64,000 nt of DNA. Source: Candidatus Fermentibacterota bacterium. Its GTDB lineage: Bacteria; Fermentibacterota; Fermentibacteria; Fermentibacterales; Fermentibacteraceae. This document shows, piece after piece, positions 25,650 to 34,081 of the stretch. Where the stretch lies: the NCBI GenBank assembly GCA_002748705.1, contig PDSZ01000001.1, positions 62,001 to 126,000 of the forward strand. Direction: 5' to 3'. The position numbers and the translations under genes are program-made. The notes under the pieces are model-generated. The model did no database searches. It saw only the letters and a program-made list of their open reading frames with translations, and was not told the DNA's origin. Every line of letters starts with the position of its first letter. The stretch's first letter is position 1.

Positions 25650-27053
25650 GTGCTTGAAAAACTGTTCAGCCTGAAGGAAGCAGGAACAACTGTGAGAACC
25701 GAGGTAACAGCAGGGCTGGCGGTTTTCCTGACCATGTCTTACATCATATTTCTTCAGCCTGCCATACTGTCAGGGGCATTTTCAGGAACTGATACCGGTA
25801 TGGATTATGGTTCAGTACTCACTGCAACATGTATTGCCGCTGCCCTTGCAACTATGATAATGGCCCTCTATGCAAGGTATCCCATTGCCCAGGCACCTGG
25901 AATGGGGGAAAACTTTTTCTTTGTCTTTTCAGTCATACCGGCAGCGGCAGGGCTTGCGAAGGTACAGTCAGGACAGAGTGAGGCATGGCAGATAGCTCTG
26001 GGGGCAGTGTTCATCTCCGGTGTACTTTTTCTTCTTCTTTCTGTTCTTGGTGTACGGAAGAAACTTATGGACTCAATCAGTCCCTCGATGAAGTGCGGAA
26101 TTGCAGTTGGTATAGGTTTGTTCATTGCGCTTCTAGGTCTTCAGTATGCAGGGCTTGTCAGCTCTGTGCCCGGAGCTGCCCTTACCATGAATACCGATTT
26201 CAACAGCCCGGATATTTGGGTGTTCTTTTTCGGGCTTGTCCTTACAGTGGCTCTTATGGCGCGAAAAGTTCCCGGGGCGATATTCTGGGGAATACTTGGA
26301 GCTGCTGCCTTTACTTTACTCCTTCATGGGGTTTTAAGCAGGGATTCCTACAGCGGAGCCAGAATCTTTACTGCATTCCATCCTGCTGAGAAGGTTGTTT
26401 CGGCACCTCCTGCTGTTTCACCTACCTTTTTCAGAATGGATGTTGCCGGTGCCCTGAATCTTACCATGCTTCCATTTATAGTGGTTCTTCTGGTAATGGA
26501 TGTGTTTGATACAATGGGCACCCTTGTAGGAGTTGGAACAAGAGCAGGCTTTATAAAGAACAATGAAATGCCCAGGCTGGAGAGGGCCATGCTCTCGGAT
26601 GCTGTGGGAACAGTGGCTGGAGCTGTACTGGGAACCAGCACAGTAACCAGTTTCATAGAAAGCACTGTAGGGGTAGAGGAAGGGGGAAGAACCGGGCTTA
26701 CCGCTGTTACCGTTGCCCTTCTTTTCCTGTGTGCCCTCTTTTTTGCTCCGGTGTTTGCCATGGTGGGAAGTTATCCGCCGATTACAGCCCCAGCACTGGT
26801 GGTGGTGGGAGCAATGATGCTTCAGAATGTCAGGGAACTGAAGTGGAACGATCCTTCAGAAACTATTCCTGCTTTTCTGGTCATGGCAGGAATACCTTTC
26901 ACATGTTCCATCGGTGACGGCCTTGCTCTTGGCTTTATAGGCTATCCTGCGATCAAGCTGGCTTCTGGAAAGGGAAAAGAGGCAGGCTGGTTCAGCTATC
27001 TCATGGCGATTTTACTTACAGTGTATTTCGTACTGGTAAGGAATGCAGTTTAG
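25650..27053 (+). CDS. NCS2-family nucleobase permease (AzgA/PbuG-like)
   Basis: A 467-residue inner-membrane transporter with about 12-14 TM segments, predicted to import adenine, guanine or hypoxanthine by proton symport. Family blocks are LAVFLTMSYIIFLQPAILS near residue 25, ARYPIAQAPGMGENFFFVF at about 71-89, VLLVMDVFDTMGTLVGVGT near 280 and SFIESTVGVEEGGRTGLTAV near 335; these match AzgA-type purine permeases. GTG start 6 bp after the acyltransferase stop. It is the last gene of the operon. Adenine released by MtnP elsewhere in the window could be among its substrates in salvage, which is inference. Confidence 0.93.
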   Translation: MLEKLFSLKEAGTTVRTEVTAGLAVFLTMSYIIFLQPAILSGAFSGTDTGMDYGSVLTATCIAAALATMIMALYARYPIAQAPGMGENFFFVFSVIPAAAGLAKVQSGQSEAWQIALGAVFISGVLFLLLSVLGVRKKLMDSISPSMKCGIAVGIGLFIALLGLQYAGLVSSVPGAALTMNTDFNSPDIWVFFFGLVLTVALMARKVPGAIFWGILGAAAFTLLLHGVLSRDSYSGARIFTAFHPAEKVVSAPPAVSPTFFRMDVAGALNLTMLPFIVVLLVMDVFDTMGTLVGVGTRAGFIKNNEMPRLERAMLSDAVGTVAGAVLGTSTVTSFIESTVGVEEGGRTGLTAVTVALLFLCALFFAPVFAMVGSYPPITAPALVVVGAMMLQNVRELKWNDPSETIPAFLVMAGIPFTCSIGDGLALGFIGYPAIKLASGKGKEAGWFSYLMAILLTVYFVLVRNAV

Positions 27054-27296
27054 TAACCTTCCAGCAGGTAAGCAGCAGAGCCTGCACTTTATCAAGTGGA
27101 TTTTTATGTGGAATAAAGTAGAGCTATATGCTTTGAGCCTTGCCTGAAAACACAATAACTGCGCATAGTCTGCAAAAGTTTACGGTACAGTGGCAGTATA
27201 TTGTGAAGCTGCAGCATTCTGCAGAATGGTATCGATTGTCCTGCGAATTTACAGTGACATCGGAAGGGAGCAGCCGAGAAGCAACTTCCTTCTCTG

Positions 27297-27325
27297 TTGA
27301 CCAGTTCTGTAAGCAATGGTATATC
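27297..27325 (+). promoter_or_regulatory. Sigma-70-like promoter for the FG-GAP protein gene
   Basis: TTGACC (27297-27302), a 17-bp spacer and TATATC (27320-27325) match the -35/-10 consensus at four or more positions each. The predicted transcript would begin near 27332, about 22 bp before the ATG at 27354, with GGAG at 27345-27348 as ribosome site. The rest of the 27054-27353 gap shows nothing else. Confidence 0.6.
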
Positions 27326-27353
27326 AGGTTCAGTTTAAGAGAATGGAGTGGTT

Positions 27354-28544
27354 ATGAAAGTAATTCTGATGCTTGTGATGGCCGGGGTAAGTTTTTCTGC
27401 AGCTCCCGGTTACCAGCCGTTTTTTCTTCTTGAAGAGAACGGTACTGCAATCGACTGCGGTTACTACGGCTCGCCTTGTGTAACCGACTGGAACTCCGAC
27501 GGCAATAAGGATCTGATTCTGGGAATATTTACCGGAGGGAACATCTGGTATTTTGAGAACGAGAATACCAATGAGGATCCGGTATTTAACTCCCACACCG
27601 TGATGCAGGCTGACGGAACAAATATTTCACTGCCTGCCGGTTGATGCACCGGTGCTACGAATCCGCAGGCTGCGGATTGGAATGGTGACGGCCTCGACGA
27701 CATTATCGTAGGTGACAGGAACGGCTATGTAACATTCTTCAGAAGAACAGGTACAGGAATAAACGACCTGACTTCCGAAGGACACATGAGTGACGGCAGT
27801 GGTGTGATCGATGTGGGCTCCAACTCAGCTCCGGTGGTTGTAGACTGGAATGGTGACGGGGTTCTTGATCTGCTTGTGGGCAATGAGGATTCATCACAGG
27901 GCATCAGGCTCTACATAAATACAGGAACTGCAACCAATCCTGTACTTGATACCTGGACCTGGATATACAGCAATGGGTCAAGTATCAACTGGTACAGGTG
28001 CGTTCCGGCGGTTTACGACATGAACGGTGACGGCAACAAGGATCTTATCGTCGGTGAGAGCAGCGGCAAGTTCTATTACTACGAGAATCAGGATTCCAAC
28101 GACTCTCCGGTGTTCACTTCCTATGAGCCGATAATGGTGGGAACACAGCCTCTGGATCTCAACTACGGCTCGCGCTGCGATATAGCTGACTGGAATGAGG
28201 ATGGGTTGCCTGACATTATTGCCAGTGACAACAACGGCAATGTGAACATCTTTCTGGCAGACATTGTTGGTATTGCCGGTGAGACTAGTGCTCTCATTAG
28301 CAGCGGTTTGACCATTTCTCCTGCAGAGAATCCGGCATCAGGCAGTTTCAGTTTCATGGTCAGCGGGCTTGAGACAGAAGCAGAAGTAACTCTTTTTGAT
28401 GGTGCAGGAAGAAGAGTTCTTTCAGCTGGTGTTTCTGACCCGCTTGTAACCTTTGGCACAGTGAACCTCCCTGCTGGATTGTACACTGCTGTTATAAAAC
28501 AGGGCGCAGAAGTATCATCCTGCAGAGTTGTTCTTGTTGAGTAG
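27354..28544 (+). pseudogene. FG-GAP/VCBS repeat surface protein interrupted by one in-frame UGA
   Basis: From ATG 27354 the frame runs to the TAG at 28542-28544 with one interruption, TGA at 27642-27644 (codon 97); read through, the protein has 396 residues. After a signal peptide (about 1-16) come five FG-GAP-type repeats whose calcium-binding-like cores are DWNSDGNKDLILG, DWNGDGLDDIIVG, DWNGDGVLDLLVG, DMNGDGNKDLIVG and DWNEDGLPDIIAS. A Por-sorting-like beta domain ends the protein (LPAGLYTAVIK then VVLVE). Everything beyond the TGA is well preserved and a good promoter precedes it. The TGA lies in a loop between repeats 1 and 2, directly before a Cys codon. It may be a recent nonsense change, a sequencing error or recoded UGA; I list it as a pseudogene without certainty. 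A translated 96-residue product alone would carry one repeat. Confidence 0.7.
27660..27678 (+). other. Hairpin 15 nt downstream of the in-frame UGA (SECIS-like geometry)
   Basis: AATCCGCA (27660-27667), loop GGC, TGCGGATT (27671-27678) form a perfect 8-bp stem. The loop begins 23 nt after the UGA and its first base is G, within the loose bacterial SECIS rules I know (loop 3-14 nt, UGA-to-loop about 16-37 nt, a G in the first two loop bases). The stem also encodes Asn-Pro-Gln-Ala-Ala-Asp in the read-through frame, so it may be chance. Confidence 0.35.
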
Positions 28545-28570
28545 AGTTACCGGGGCACATCACACCAGGG

Positions 28571-28652
28571 GGCGGCTCTTTACCACTGGGAAATATTTCT
28601 GCCCTTGAGGCAGTGAAGGAGAACACAGCGGGGGCGGCTCTTTGCCGCCTCC
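28571..28652. terminator. Repeated GC hairpin between convergent genes
   Basis: GGGGGCGGCTCTTT occurs twice, near 28571 and 28630. The second copy forms a stable hairpin, GGCGGC (28633-28638), loop TCTTT, GCCGCC (28644-28649), extendable by G-C and G-U pairs. The first copy lacks the matching arm. No T-run follows, so it may act as a bidirectional barrier or mRNA end rather than a classical terminator between the FG-GAP gene and the reverse propeller gene. Confidence 0.45.
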
Positions 28653-28660
28653 GGACTTGA

Positions 28661-29818
28661 TCAAAGACCCTGGGAAAACTCTGAATTTTCATTCAGGCGC
28701 GTGGTATAAAGCTGCTGATAGCCAAGCTCAGGATCGTCTTCCCAGGCAAGAATACCCTGTTCAGAGATGGAGAATCTCCAGCTCCAGCCTTCCATCTCGT
28801 AGAGAACCTGTCCTATGTGGTTACCCTCCATGCCGAAAATGTCGAACATGGGCTGACGGTTTGTACCCCGCTGAACCCATATGTTTCCGTCAGGGCCGAT
28901 ACCTACATTCTTTATCATGTCTCTGTAGGGTTCAGGTGTGTATCCCTGCATGCTCTGGTCTCCCATCTGACCGAAGAACCCCTCCATGTAGGCCTTTTCC
29001 TCGGCGATTTCTTCAGGTGTTTTCGCAACAGGCTCTATATCAAGTGAGATGGTCATGGCTTCTGTTCCGTCAGGATTGTAACACCTGACAAGGTATTCTT
29101 CCGATTCGCATAGAGCCACCATTACGATGCTTTCATTGCCTCCCACTGTTATACCGAATATGAAGTCGTTAATCATATCGGATGTGCCCCCTGCCATCAG
29201 TCTGGCCAGTGTGAATTCTGTTGAATCGGCCCAGTAAACAGTTTCAAACTGGTCACTGTTGTGGTTCATTCGCACCACTCTCCGGTAAAGCATGAACTCA
29301 CCTTCGCTGTCTCCTTCACTGAAATCCGGTTTGTACGCAGCAAAAGAAGAGTCGGAGAGAGCAAAGCACTGAAGGGGAGGATTCTGGGTCCACAGTGATA
29401 TTTCCTCAAGAAACTCCAGTGAATCATCGAAAACTACGAACCCCTGTTTCATCATGTTGCTCACCAGCGTCATTCCGCCCATCTGGAAGAAGCCGAAAGA
29501 AACGACGGAAAGCTCTCCCGGACCGTCTCCCTGTCTGGATATCTGCCTGATGTATTCTCCGTCAGGAGTGTACTCCTTCAGGCATGATCGTCCTGAATCC
29601 AGCACAAGGATGTTCCCTGTTCCTGAATGATACAGGGCATCGGAGAGTACTCCGAAGGTGTTAGTGGAGTCTCCCAGCTCTTCGCCTATGGATGTAACAG
29701 CTGTGAGGATTTGTGTTTGCATGGTTTGGCAGGAAGTGTCAGCTAGTGATGATTCAGTGTTGCCTCCGCATGCGGCTATAAGCAGTGCTGCCAGGATGAG
29801 AATACGATTAAACTTCAT
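28661..29818 (-). CDS. Six-bladed beta-propeller lipoprotein
   Basis: A 385-residue predicted lipoprotein: lipobox LIAAC with Cys17, then a Ser/Thr-rich linker and a propeller with blades such as GNILVLDSGRSCLKEYTPDG and SRQGDGPGELS. It is a full-length paralogue of the protein at 15752-16846, sharing KTPEEIAEEKAYMEGF and GNIWVQRG near the C-terminus, where a Met-rich insertion GQMGDQSMQGYTPEPY also aligns. Such NHL-like propellers usually serve as binding or scaffold modules; no enzyme residues are apparent. It is a single gene, convergent with the FG-GAP gene and divergent from gpsA. Confidence 0.85.
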   Translation of the reverse strand: MKFNRILILAALLIAACGGNTESSLADTSCQTMQTQILTAVTSIGEELGDSTNTFGVLSDALYHSGTGNILVLDSGRSCLKEYTPDGEYIRQISRQGDGPGELSVVSFGFFQMGGMTLVSNMMKQGFVVFDDSLEFLEEISLWTQNPPLQCFALSDSSFAAYKPDFSEGDSEGEFMLYRRVVRMNHNSDQFETVYWADSTEFTLARLMAGGTSDMINDFIFGITVGGNESIVMVALCESEEYLVRCYNPDGTEAMTISLDIEPVAKTPEEIAEEKAYMEGFFGQMGDQSMQGYTPEPYRDMIKNVGIGPDGNIWVQRGTNRQPMFDIFGMEGNHIGQVLYEMEGWSWRFSISEQGILAWEDDPELGYQQLYTTRLNENSEFSQGL

Positions 29819-29885
29819 GTTGTTCCTCCGGGAATGGCTATTGCAATTGTAATATCGGCAAAATTAACGGAATGTCAAAAAACAG

Positions 29886-29913
29886 CAGGAACAAGTATAT
29901 TGTGCTGTTCCTG
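29886..29913. promoter_or_regulatory. Inverted repeat upstream of gpsA
   Basis: CAGGAACA (29886-29893) and TGTTCCTG (29906-29913) form a perfect 8-bp inverted repeat around a 12-bp centre holding TATATT. It ends 14 bp before the gpsA ATG, in the gap to the divergent propeller gene. An operator over the promoter or an mRNA leader hairpin are both possible. Confidence 0.35.
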
Positions 29914-29926
29914 AAAGGGGTTTGCC

Positions 29927-30898
29927 ATGAGGGTTTCAGTGCTTGGTTGCGGTCGTTGGGGCAGTTTCCATCTCTGGTATGCCGCCAGACAGAAGTTTCC
30001 GGTAACAGGCTGGGAGCCTGATTACAGCGTTTCCTTCCAACGGCTTATGGAAAAGAGATCAAACCGTTATCTCTCTCTTCCTGATTCTGTTCAACTCACC
30101 ACAGACATTGAAGAAGCACTCAATGCTGACCTGCTGATAATCTCCGTGCCTGCCCAGAAGTTCAGAGGGCTGGCCTCGGAGCTGGCAGAGCACGATTTAT
30201 CGTCAACAGATGTGGTTTTGTGCATGAAGGGCATTGAGGTGGCAACAGGCAGCAGGCTCTCTGAAGTGGTACTGCAGGAGGGTATGCAGACAAGGTCACT
30301 TAGCGCGTGGGTAGGCCCTGGACACCTGCAGGATTTCACGGCAGGTGTTCCCGGATGCATGCTTCTGGTTTCAGCAGCCGAGGAGGATGCTATGCGAATA
30401 ACCGGAATGCTGGGCTCGCCTCTTGTGAGGATGTACAGATCAACTGATATGATCGGCTGTGAGATAGGTGCTGCAGCAAAAAATGTGATAGGTATTGCAG
30501 CAGGTATGCTTGACGGAATGAACATGGGCGGCCTCAAAGGCGCTCTCATGGCCCGTGGTCCCCAGGAGGTTGCAAGGCTTGTTGATGCATGCGGAGGTGA
30601 CTGGCGAAGCGTATACGGTCTTTCTCATCTGGGGGATTACGAGGCAACTCTTTTCTCCCGTTTCAGCCGTAACAGAGCATTTGGAGAAGCTCTTGTCAGA
30701 AAAGAGGAATCTCAGGGGCTTGCAGAGGGAGTGGCAACATCAAAAGCCCTGCTGGAGCTTGCTTCAGTCAATGGTGTGGAACTACCGATTACTGAAATGG
30801 TAAGAAATATCATAGACGGCAGAACAGATCTTCAGGGAGCTGTCGGCAGACTGTTCCTCAGACCCCAGAAGGAAGAGTTCAGTGCACCATTTTTGTAA
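29927..30898 (+). CDS. gpsA: NAD(P)-dependent glycerol-3-phosphate dehydrogenase
   Basis: Reduces dihydroxyacetone phosphate to sn-glycerol-3-phosphate for phospholipid synthesis. The 323-residue length is standard. The Rossmann motif GCGRWGSF is at about 7-14, SVPAQKFRG lies near 73-81, the catalytic Lys is in AAAKNVIGIAAG, and the C-terminal helical domain has LSHLGDYEATLFSRFSRNR. An AAAGGGG ribosome site precedes the ATG. It overlaps the next gene by 17 bp, starting a tightly packed operon of envelope functions. Confidence 0.94.
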   Translation: MRVSVLGCGRWGSFHLWYAARQKFPVTGWEPDYSVSFQRLMEKRSNRYLSLPDSVQLTTDIEEALNADLLIISVPAQKFRGLASELAEHDLSSTDVVLCMKGIEVATGSRLSEVVLQEGMQTRSLSAWVGPGHLQDFTAGVPGCMLLVSAAEEDAMRITGMLGSPLVRMYRSTDMIGCEIGAAAKNVIGIAAGMLDGMNMGGLKGALMARGPQEVARLVDACGGDWRSVYGLSHLGDYEATLFSRFSRNRAFGEALVRKEESQGLAEGVATSKALLELASVNGVELPITEMVRNIIDGRTDLQGAVGRLFLRPQKEEFSAPFL

Positions 30899-32018
30899 AA
30901 GGCTTATTGTAATGGCAATTGTTCTTACTGCTGCATCATCTGCATCAGCCCACAGTAACTGCCGCTACTTCTGGGTGGTCCGTCACGGGCTTTCTTCTCC
31001 CGGTTCCATAGATGAGCTGCTTGAAAGGGCAGTTGCTGCAGGAGCAAACGGTCTGGTTGTTCAGGTTGTGGGCAGAGGTGAGTCCTATTACGATTCAGAG
31101 ATACTTCCACCTGCTGACTTTTCAGGATTTGAAGATCCGCTGGCTTACCTGATAATGAAAGCCCGGCCTCTGGGGCTTGAGGTCCACGGCTGGGTTAATG
31201 CCTTTCTTGTGTGGTCGTCACCGGAAGAACCTGTTTCATCGACGCATGTTTACCATGAGCATCCTGAATGGTTTACCGGGCATATCTCCGGCAGAAGCAG
31301 CAGAGATTTCTCTCCTGCTGAGGCTGAAGCAGCAGGGCTTGTGGGCCCTGCTCTCTCTCCTGCATATCCAGCTGTCAGAGGATTCATAACTGATGTGATA
31401 TGCGAACTTGCTGAAAATTACAGCCTTACAGGCATACATCTGGACTATATAAGGTATCCGAATTCTTCCTTCGGCTACTCGGAAGGTGAAAAGGAAAGGT
31501 ACTGGAACGATACAGGTCTTCTTCCTGAAGAATCCTCTGAAGAGTGGAACAGTTGGCGAAGAAGGCAGGTAACAGCAACTGTGGAAACTGTAAGGGCTTC
31601 ACTGAACTCTGTTGCTCCTGAGATGCTTCTTTCCTGTGCTGTTATGGCCAATCCGAATTCTGCGGTGAATGAGTTCTTCTGCCAATGGCAGAACTGGCTG
31701 GATACCGGTCTGATTGACCTTGCGTTTCCCATGGCCTACACATCCAGCAGAGAGAGAGCGCTGGAGCTTGCTGCACTGACCACTGCTGAACATTCGAATA
31801 AAGTGGTTTACGGAATCGGAGTGTGGAACCAGTCAGTGGATAATGCTCTGACAGGTGCAGAGAGGGCTCTTGACCGTGACGCTGCAGGAGTTTGCGTGTT
31901 CAGCCTCAACTCCCTTCCTGCAGGTGGAGAGGAAAAACTGCTGGAATTCTGGGGACGCGGCACCGCTCCGGAACACGGTGTTTCCCCTGCAATGTTCAAC
32001 AGGGTGGTGGTAAGATGA
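30882..32018 (+). CDS. Secreted glycoside hydrolase-like protein of the GHL10/DUF187 family
   Basis: The 378-residue protein has a signal peptide (about 1-22, ending ASSASA) and a TIM-barrel of the family 10-like glycosidases. Seen are FWVVRHGLSSPGSIDELLERA, AGANGLVVQVVGRGESYY, LEVHGWVNAFLVWS, HPEWF, TGIHLDYIRYP and FPMAYTS, with the acidic residue in HLDYIRYP at the expected catalytic strand. The substrate is unknown; peptidoglycan or polysaccharide is likely from the family. GTG start inside the gpsA 3' end with AAGGAAG 7 bp upstream; its stop overlaps the following ATG. Confidence 0.85.
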   Translation: MHHFCKRLIVMAIVLTAASSASAHSNCRYFWVVRHGLSSPGSIDELLERAVAAGANGLVVQVVGRGESYYDSEILPPADFSGFEDPLAYLIMKARPLGLEVHGWVNAFLVWSSPEEPVSSTHVYHEHPEWFTGHISGRSSRDFSPAEAEAAGLVGPALSPAYPAVRGFITDVICELAENYSLTGIHLDYIRYPNSSFGYSEGEKERYWNDTGLLPEESSEEWNSWRRRQVTATVETVRASLNSVAPEMLLSCAVMANPNSAVNEFFCQWQNWLDTGLIDLAFPMAYTSSRERALELAALTTAEHSNKVVYGIGVWNQSVDNALTGAERALDRDAAGVCVFSLNSLPAGGEEKLLEFWGRGTAPEHGVSPAMFNRVVVR

Positions 32019-32776
32019 GGCTGGCTGTTTTGGCAAGCGGCTCCTCGGGAAACGCACTGGCAGTTGAGCATGAAGGGCAGATGATATTCTTTGATGCAGG
32101 AATCAGCGGCAAGCAGCATTTGCTCCGTCTTCAGGAGTCCGGATTATCTTATGAGTCTGCAGCAGGTTTATTTGTAAGTCACGAACACGGAGACCACTCC
32201 AGGTGTGCCGGAATTCTTGCAAGAAAATGGAAGGTTCCGGTTTTTGGAACCAGAGGTACACTTGACAGTTCAGGGCTTACTTCTCAGAAACTTCCCGGTC
32301 TTGAGGTTTTCGCCAATGGAGATACTGTGAATATAGGGCCATTCACTGTAATGCCCTGGACAATATCTCATGATGCCGTTGATCCAAGCGGATTTACCGT
32401 AACAGCAGGCGGCAGAAGGCTGGGTATTGCAACTGATATGGGAGTGGCAGGCCCCCTTGCGGTAAAAATGCTGCAGGGTTGTCATGGGCTGGTTCTTGAG
32501 TTCAATCATGATATAGATATGTTATGGAATGGGTCGTACTCCTGGCCGCTGAAGCAGAGGATCGCTTCCGAGGAGGGGCATCTTTCCAACAGTGACGCTC
32601 AGGAGCTGCTTGACGGTCTGGTGCATTCGGAACTGGGATTCTGCGTAGCAGCGCATCTCAGCAGAGAGAACAACACTCCGGAACTGGCGGTGAAAGCCTG
32701 TTCCAGTGCAGCAGCTGGAAGATTTGATGTATATGCCGGTGAGCCGGACAGGGCTTTGCGTTTCATAGAAGTATAG
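32015..32776 (+). CDS. YycJ/WalJ-type metallo-beta-lactamase fold hydrolase
   Basis: The 253-residue cytoplasmic enzyme begins MRLAVLASGSSGNALAVE, typical of YycJ proteins, which are two-metal nucleases or phosphodiesterases with links to DNA repair and cell-wall control. The metal motif HEHGDH is at about 54-59; further ligands lie in ISHDAVDPSG, GIATDMG and the C-terminal CVAAHLSREN. ATG at 32015 overlaps the upstream stop (ATGA), which favours it over longer in-frame starts. It is followed at 8 bp by a secreted-protein gene. Confidence 0.9.
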   Translation: MRLAVLASGSSGNALAVEHEGQMIFFDAGISGKQHLLRLQESGLSYESAAGLFVSHEHGDHSRCAGILARKWKVPVFGTRGTLDSSGLTSQKLPGLEVFANGDTVNIGPFTVMPWTISHDAVDPSGFTVTAGGRRLGIATDMGVAGPLAVKMLQGCHGLVLEFNHDIDMLWNGSYSWPLKQRIASEEGHLSNSDAQELLDGLVHSELGFCVAAHLSRENNTPELAVKACSSAAAGRFDVYAGEPDRALRFIEV

Positions 32777-32784
32777 GAGGCAAT

Positions 32785-33312
32785 TTGTTCAGAATAATAA
32801 TCTTGGCAGCGGTTCTCTCCGTGACTGCAGCGGCAGGAACTGTCAACCTCACCGTTGAGGGAGCCGGTCTCACGGCGCTGGGCGGCTGGGGAAAATATCT
32901 CAGCAACGGTCTCTCAGGTTCAGTCCAGGCGAAATGGCTTTTTTCCAGAAAGTTTCAGGCAGGTCTCGGTCTGGAGGGTGTTGTTTTCGGTGACGGTTAC
33001 AGCGAAGATGCCTCACTTCTGCAGCTGAAGCCAATGGGTATACTCTCATTCTATTTTCGTCCCCGGGGCAGAAGCTTCAATCCAGGTATAGTGGCGGCTT
33101 TCGGATACTGCAGAAGCAGACTTTCCTCAGGAGAAGGAGTTGATCCAGTAAGCTGGGATCCATTCTGGAGAGCAGGAGTAAGATGGAATTTCAGCCTGGG
33201 TGAGCCCTGGAGAGCAGGAATCGGTTTTGATCTTGAGAGTGTGCTTTCCTCCGAGAAGAACGGGGATGCCTTCAAATTCACCTTCGGCGTGTCCAGGGAG
33301 GTGTCGTTGTGA
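32785..33312 (+). CDS. Secreted, barrel-like envelope protein of unknown function
   Basis: The 175-residue product starts at TTG, 8 bp after GGAGG, with a signal peptide to about residue 17 (TAAAG). The rest alternates as in small outer-membrane barrels (LSGSVQAKWLFSRKFQAGLG, FRAGVRWNFSL-like strands) and ends in FTFGVSREVSL. No family is recognised. GTGA overlap with the lipoprotein gene downstream suggests that the two act together at the outer membrane. Confidence 0.7.
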   Translation: MFRIIILAAVLSVTAAAGTVNLTVEGAGLTALGGWGKYLSNGLSGSVQAKWLFSRKFQAGLGLEGVVFGDGYSEDASLLQLKPMGILSFYFRPRGRSFNPGIVAAFGYCRSRLSSGEGVDPVSWDPFWRAGVRWNFSLGEPWRAGIGFDLESVLSSEKNGDAFKFTFGVSREVSL

Positions 33313-33962
33313 AGAAGATAATTTTGATTGCCTCAGTTGCAGCTATACTTATTTCAACCGGATGTGAGAGCAATCCTCTATACTTCAGACTTGCGTCATT
33401 ATACTTTCCCGTATCACCTTCCGGTACCACCTGGGAGTACTCTATTGACGGCGGAGGAAGTCGAATCGTGACTGTGGTAGACCAGGTGGTAATGGGAGAA
33501 AGACCATGCTGGCGACTTCAGTCAGGAGCCGATTACGAATACTACATCAACGATAATGGTAAACTGGAAAAATTTGAGAATCAGACCATTCTCTTCAATG
33601 GATTCGAGGTTCCCATCTATCAGGGCTGGTTAACTTTATTCCAGTGGCCGCTTACAGACGGCATTTCATCCAGGGACTCTGTAGGGGCTCAGACTGTGAG
33701 CCAGGGAGTAACACTCAGTCATACCTGGGTAAGAACACAGACAGTTACCGGCCCTGTGGTTTCACCTGACGGTGAGTGGGCAGAATGCTACAAGATACAC
33801 AGGGAAGAAACAACCATCAACTGGATACAGACAGCAGGATTCAATCCTGAGACAACTGTGACAGTAACCAGCATATGGCTTGCTCCCGATGTGGGTATGG
33901 TAGCCCTTGAATCTGATGAACATGTTCTGACACTTACCTCTTTTACTCCAGGAGGGAATTAG
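33309..33962 (+). CDS. Lipoprotein of unknown function
   Basis: A 217-residue predicted lipoprotein with signal peptide and lipobox ISTGC (Cys19). The mature part is beta-rich, with a start typical of extracellular sandwich domains (FPVSPSGTTWEYSIDGGGSR) and a repeated pattern of a polar strand followed by a turn to the end. No catalytic motif. GTG start overlaps the previous stop (33309-33312). About 120 bp without features separates it from the transporter gene. Confidence 0.75.
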   Translation: MKKIILIASVAAILISTGCESNPLYFRLASLYFPVSPSGTTWEYSIDGGGSRIVTVVDQVVMGERPCWRLQSGADYEYYINDNGKLEKFENQTILFNGFEVPIYQGWLTLFQWPLTDGISSRDSVGAQTVSQGVTLSHTWVRTQTVTGPVVSPDGEWAECYKIHREETTINWIQTAGFNPETTVTVTSIWLAPDVGMVALESDEHVLTLTSFTPGGN

Positions 33963-34081
33963 TTGCCCTTTTCCAGCTGTACTTCGTCTCCTGTTCAGTT
34001 GCGATGCTTTCAGTTATGGATATTCTTCTGTACCTTGTCTGACAGAAAAAGAGCTGCTGTCCCTGCCTTTGGAGACATGGC

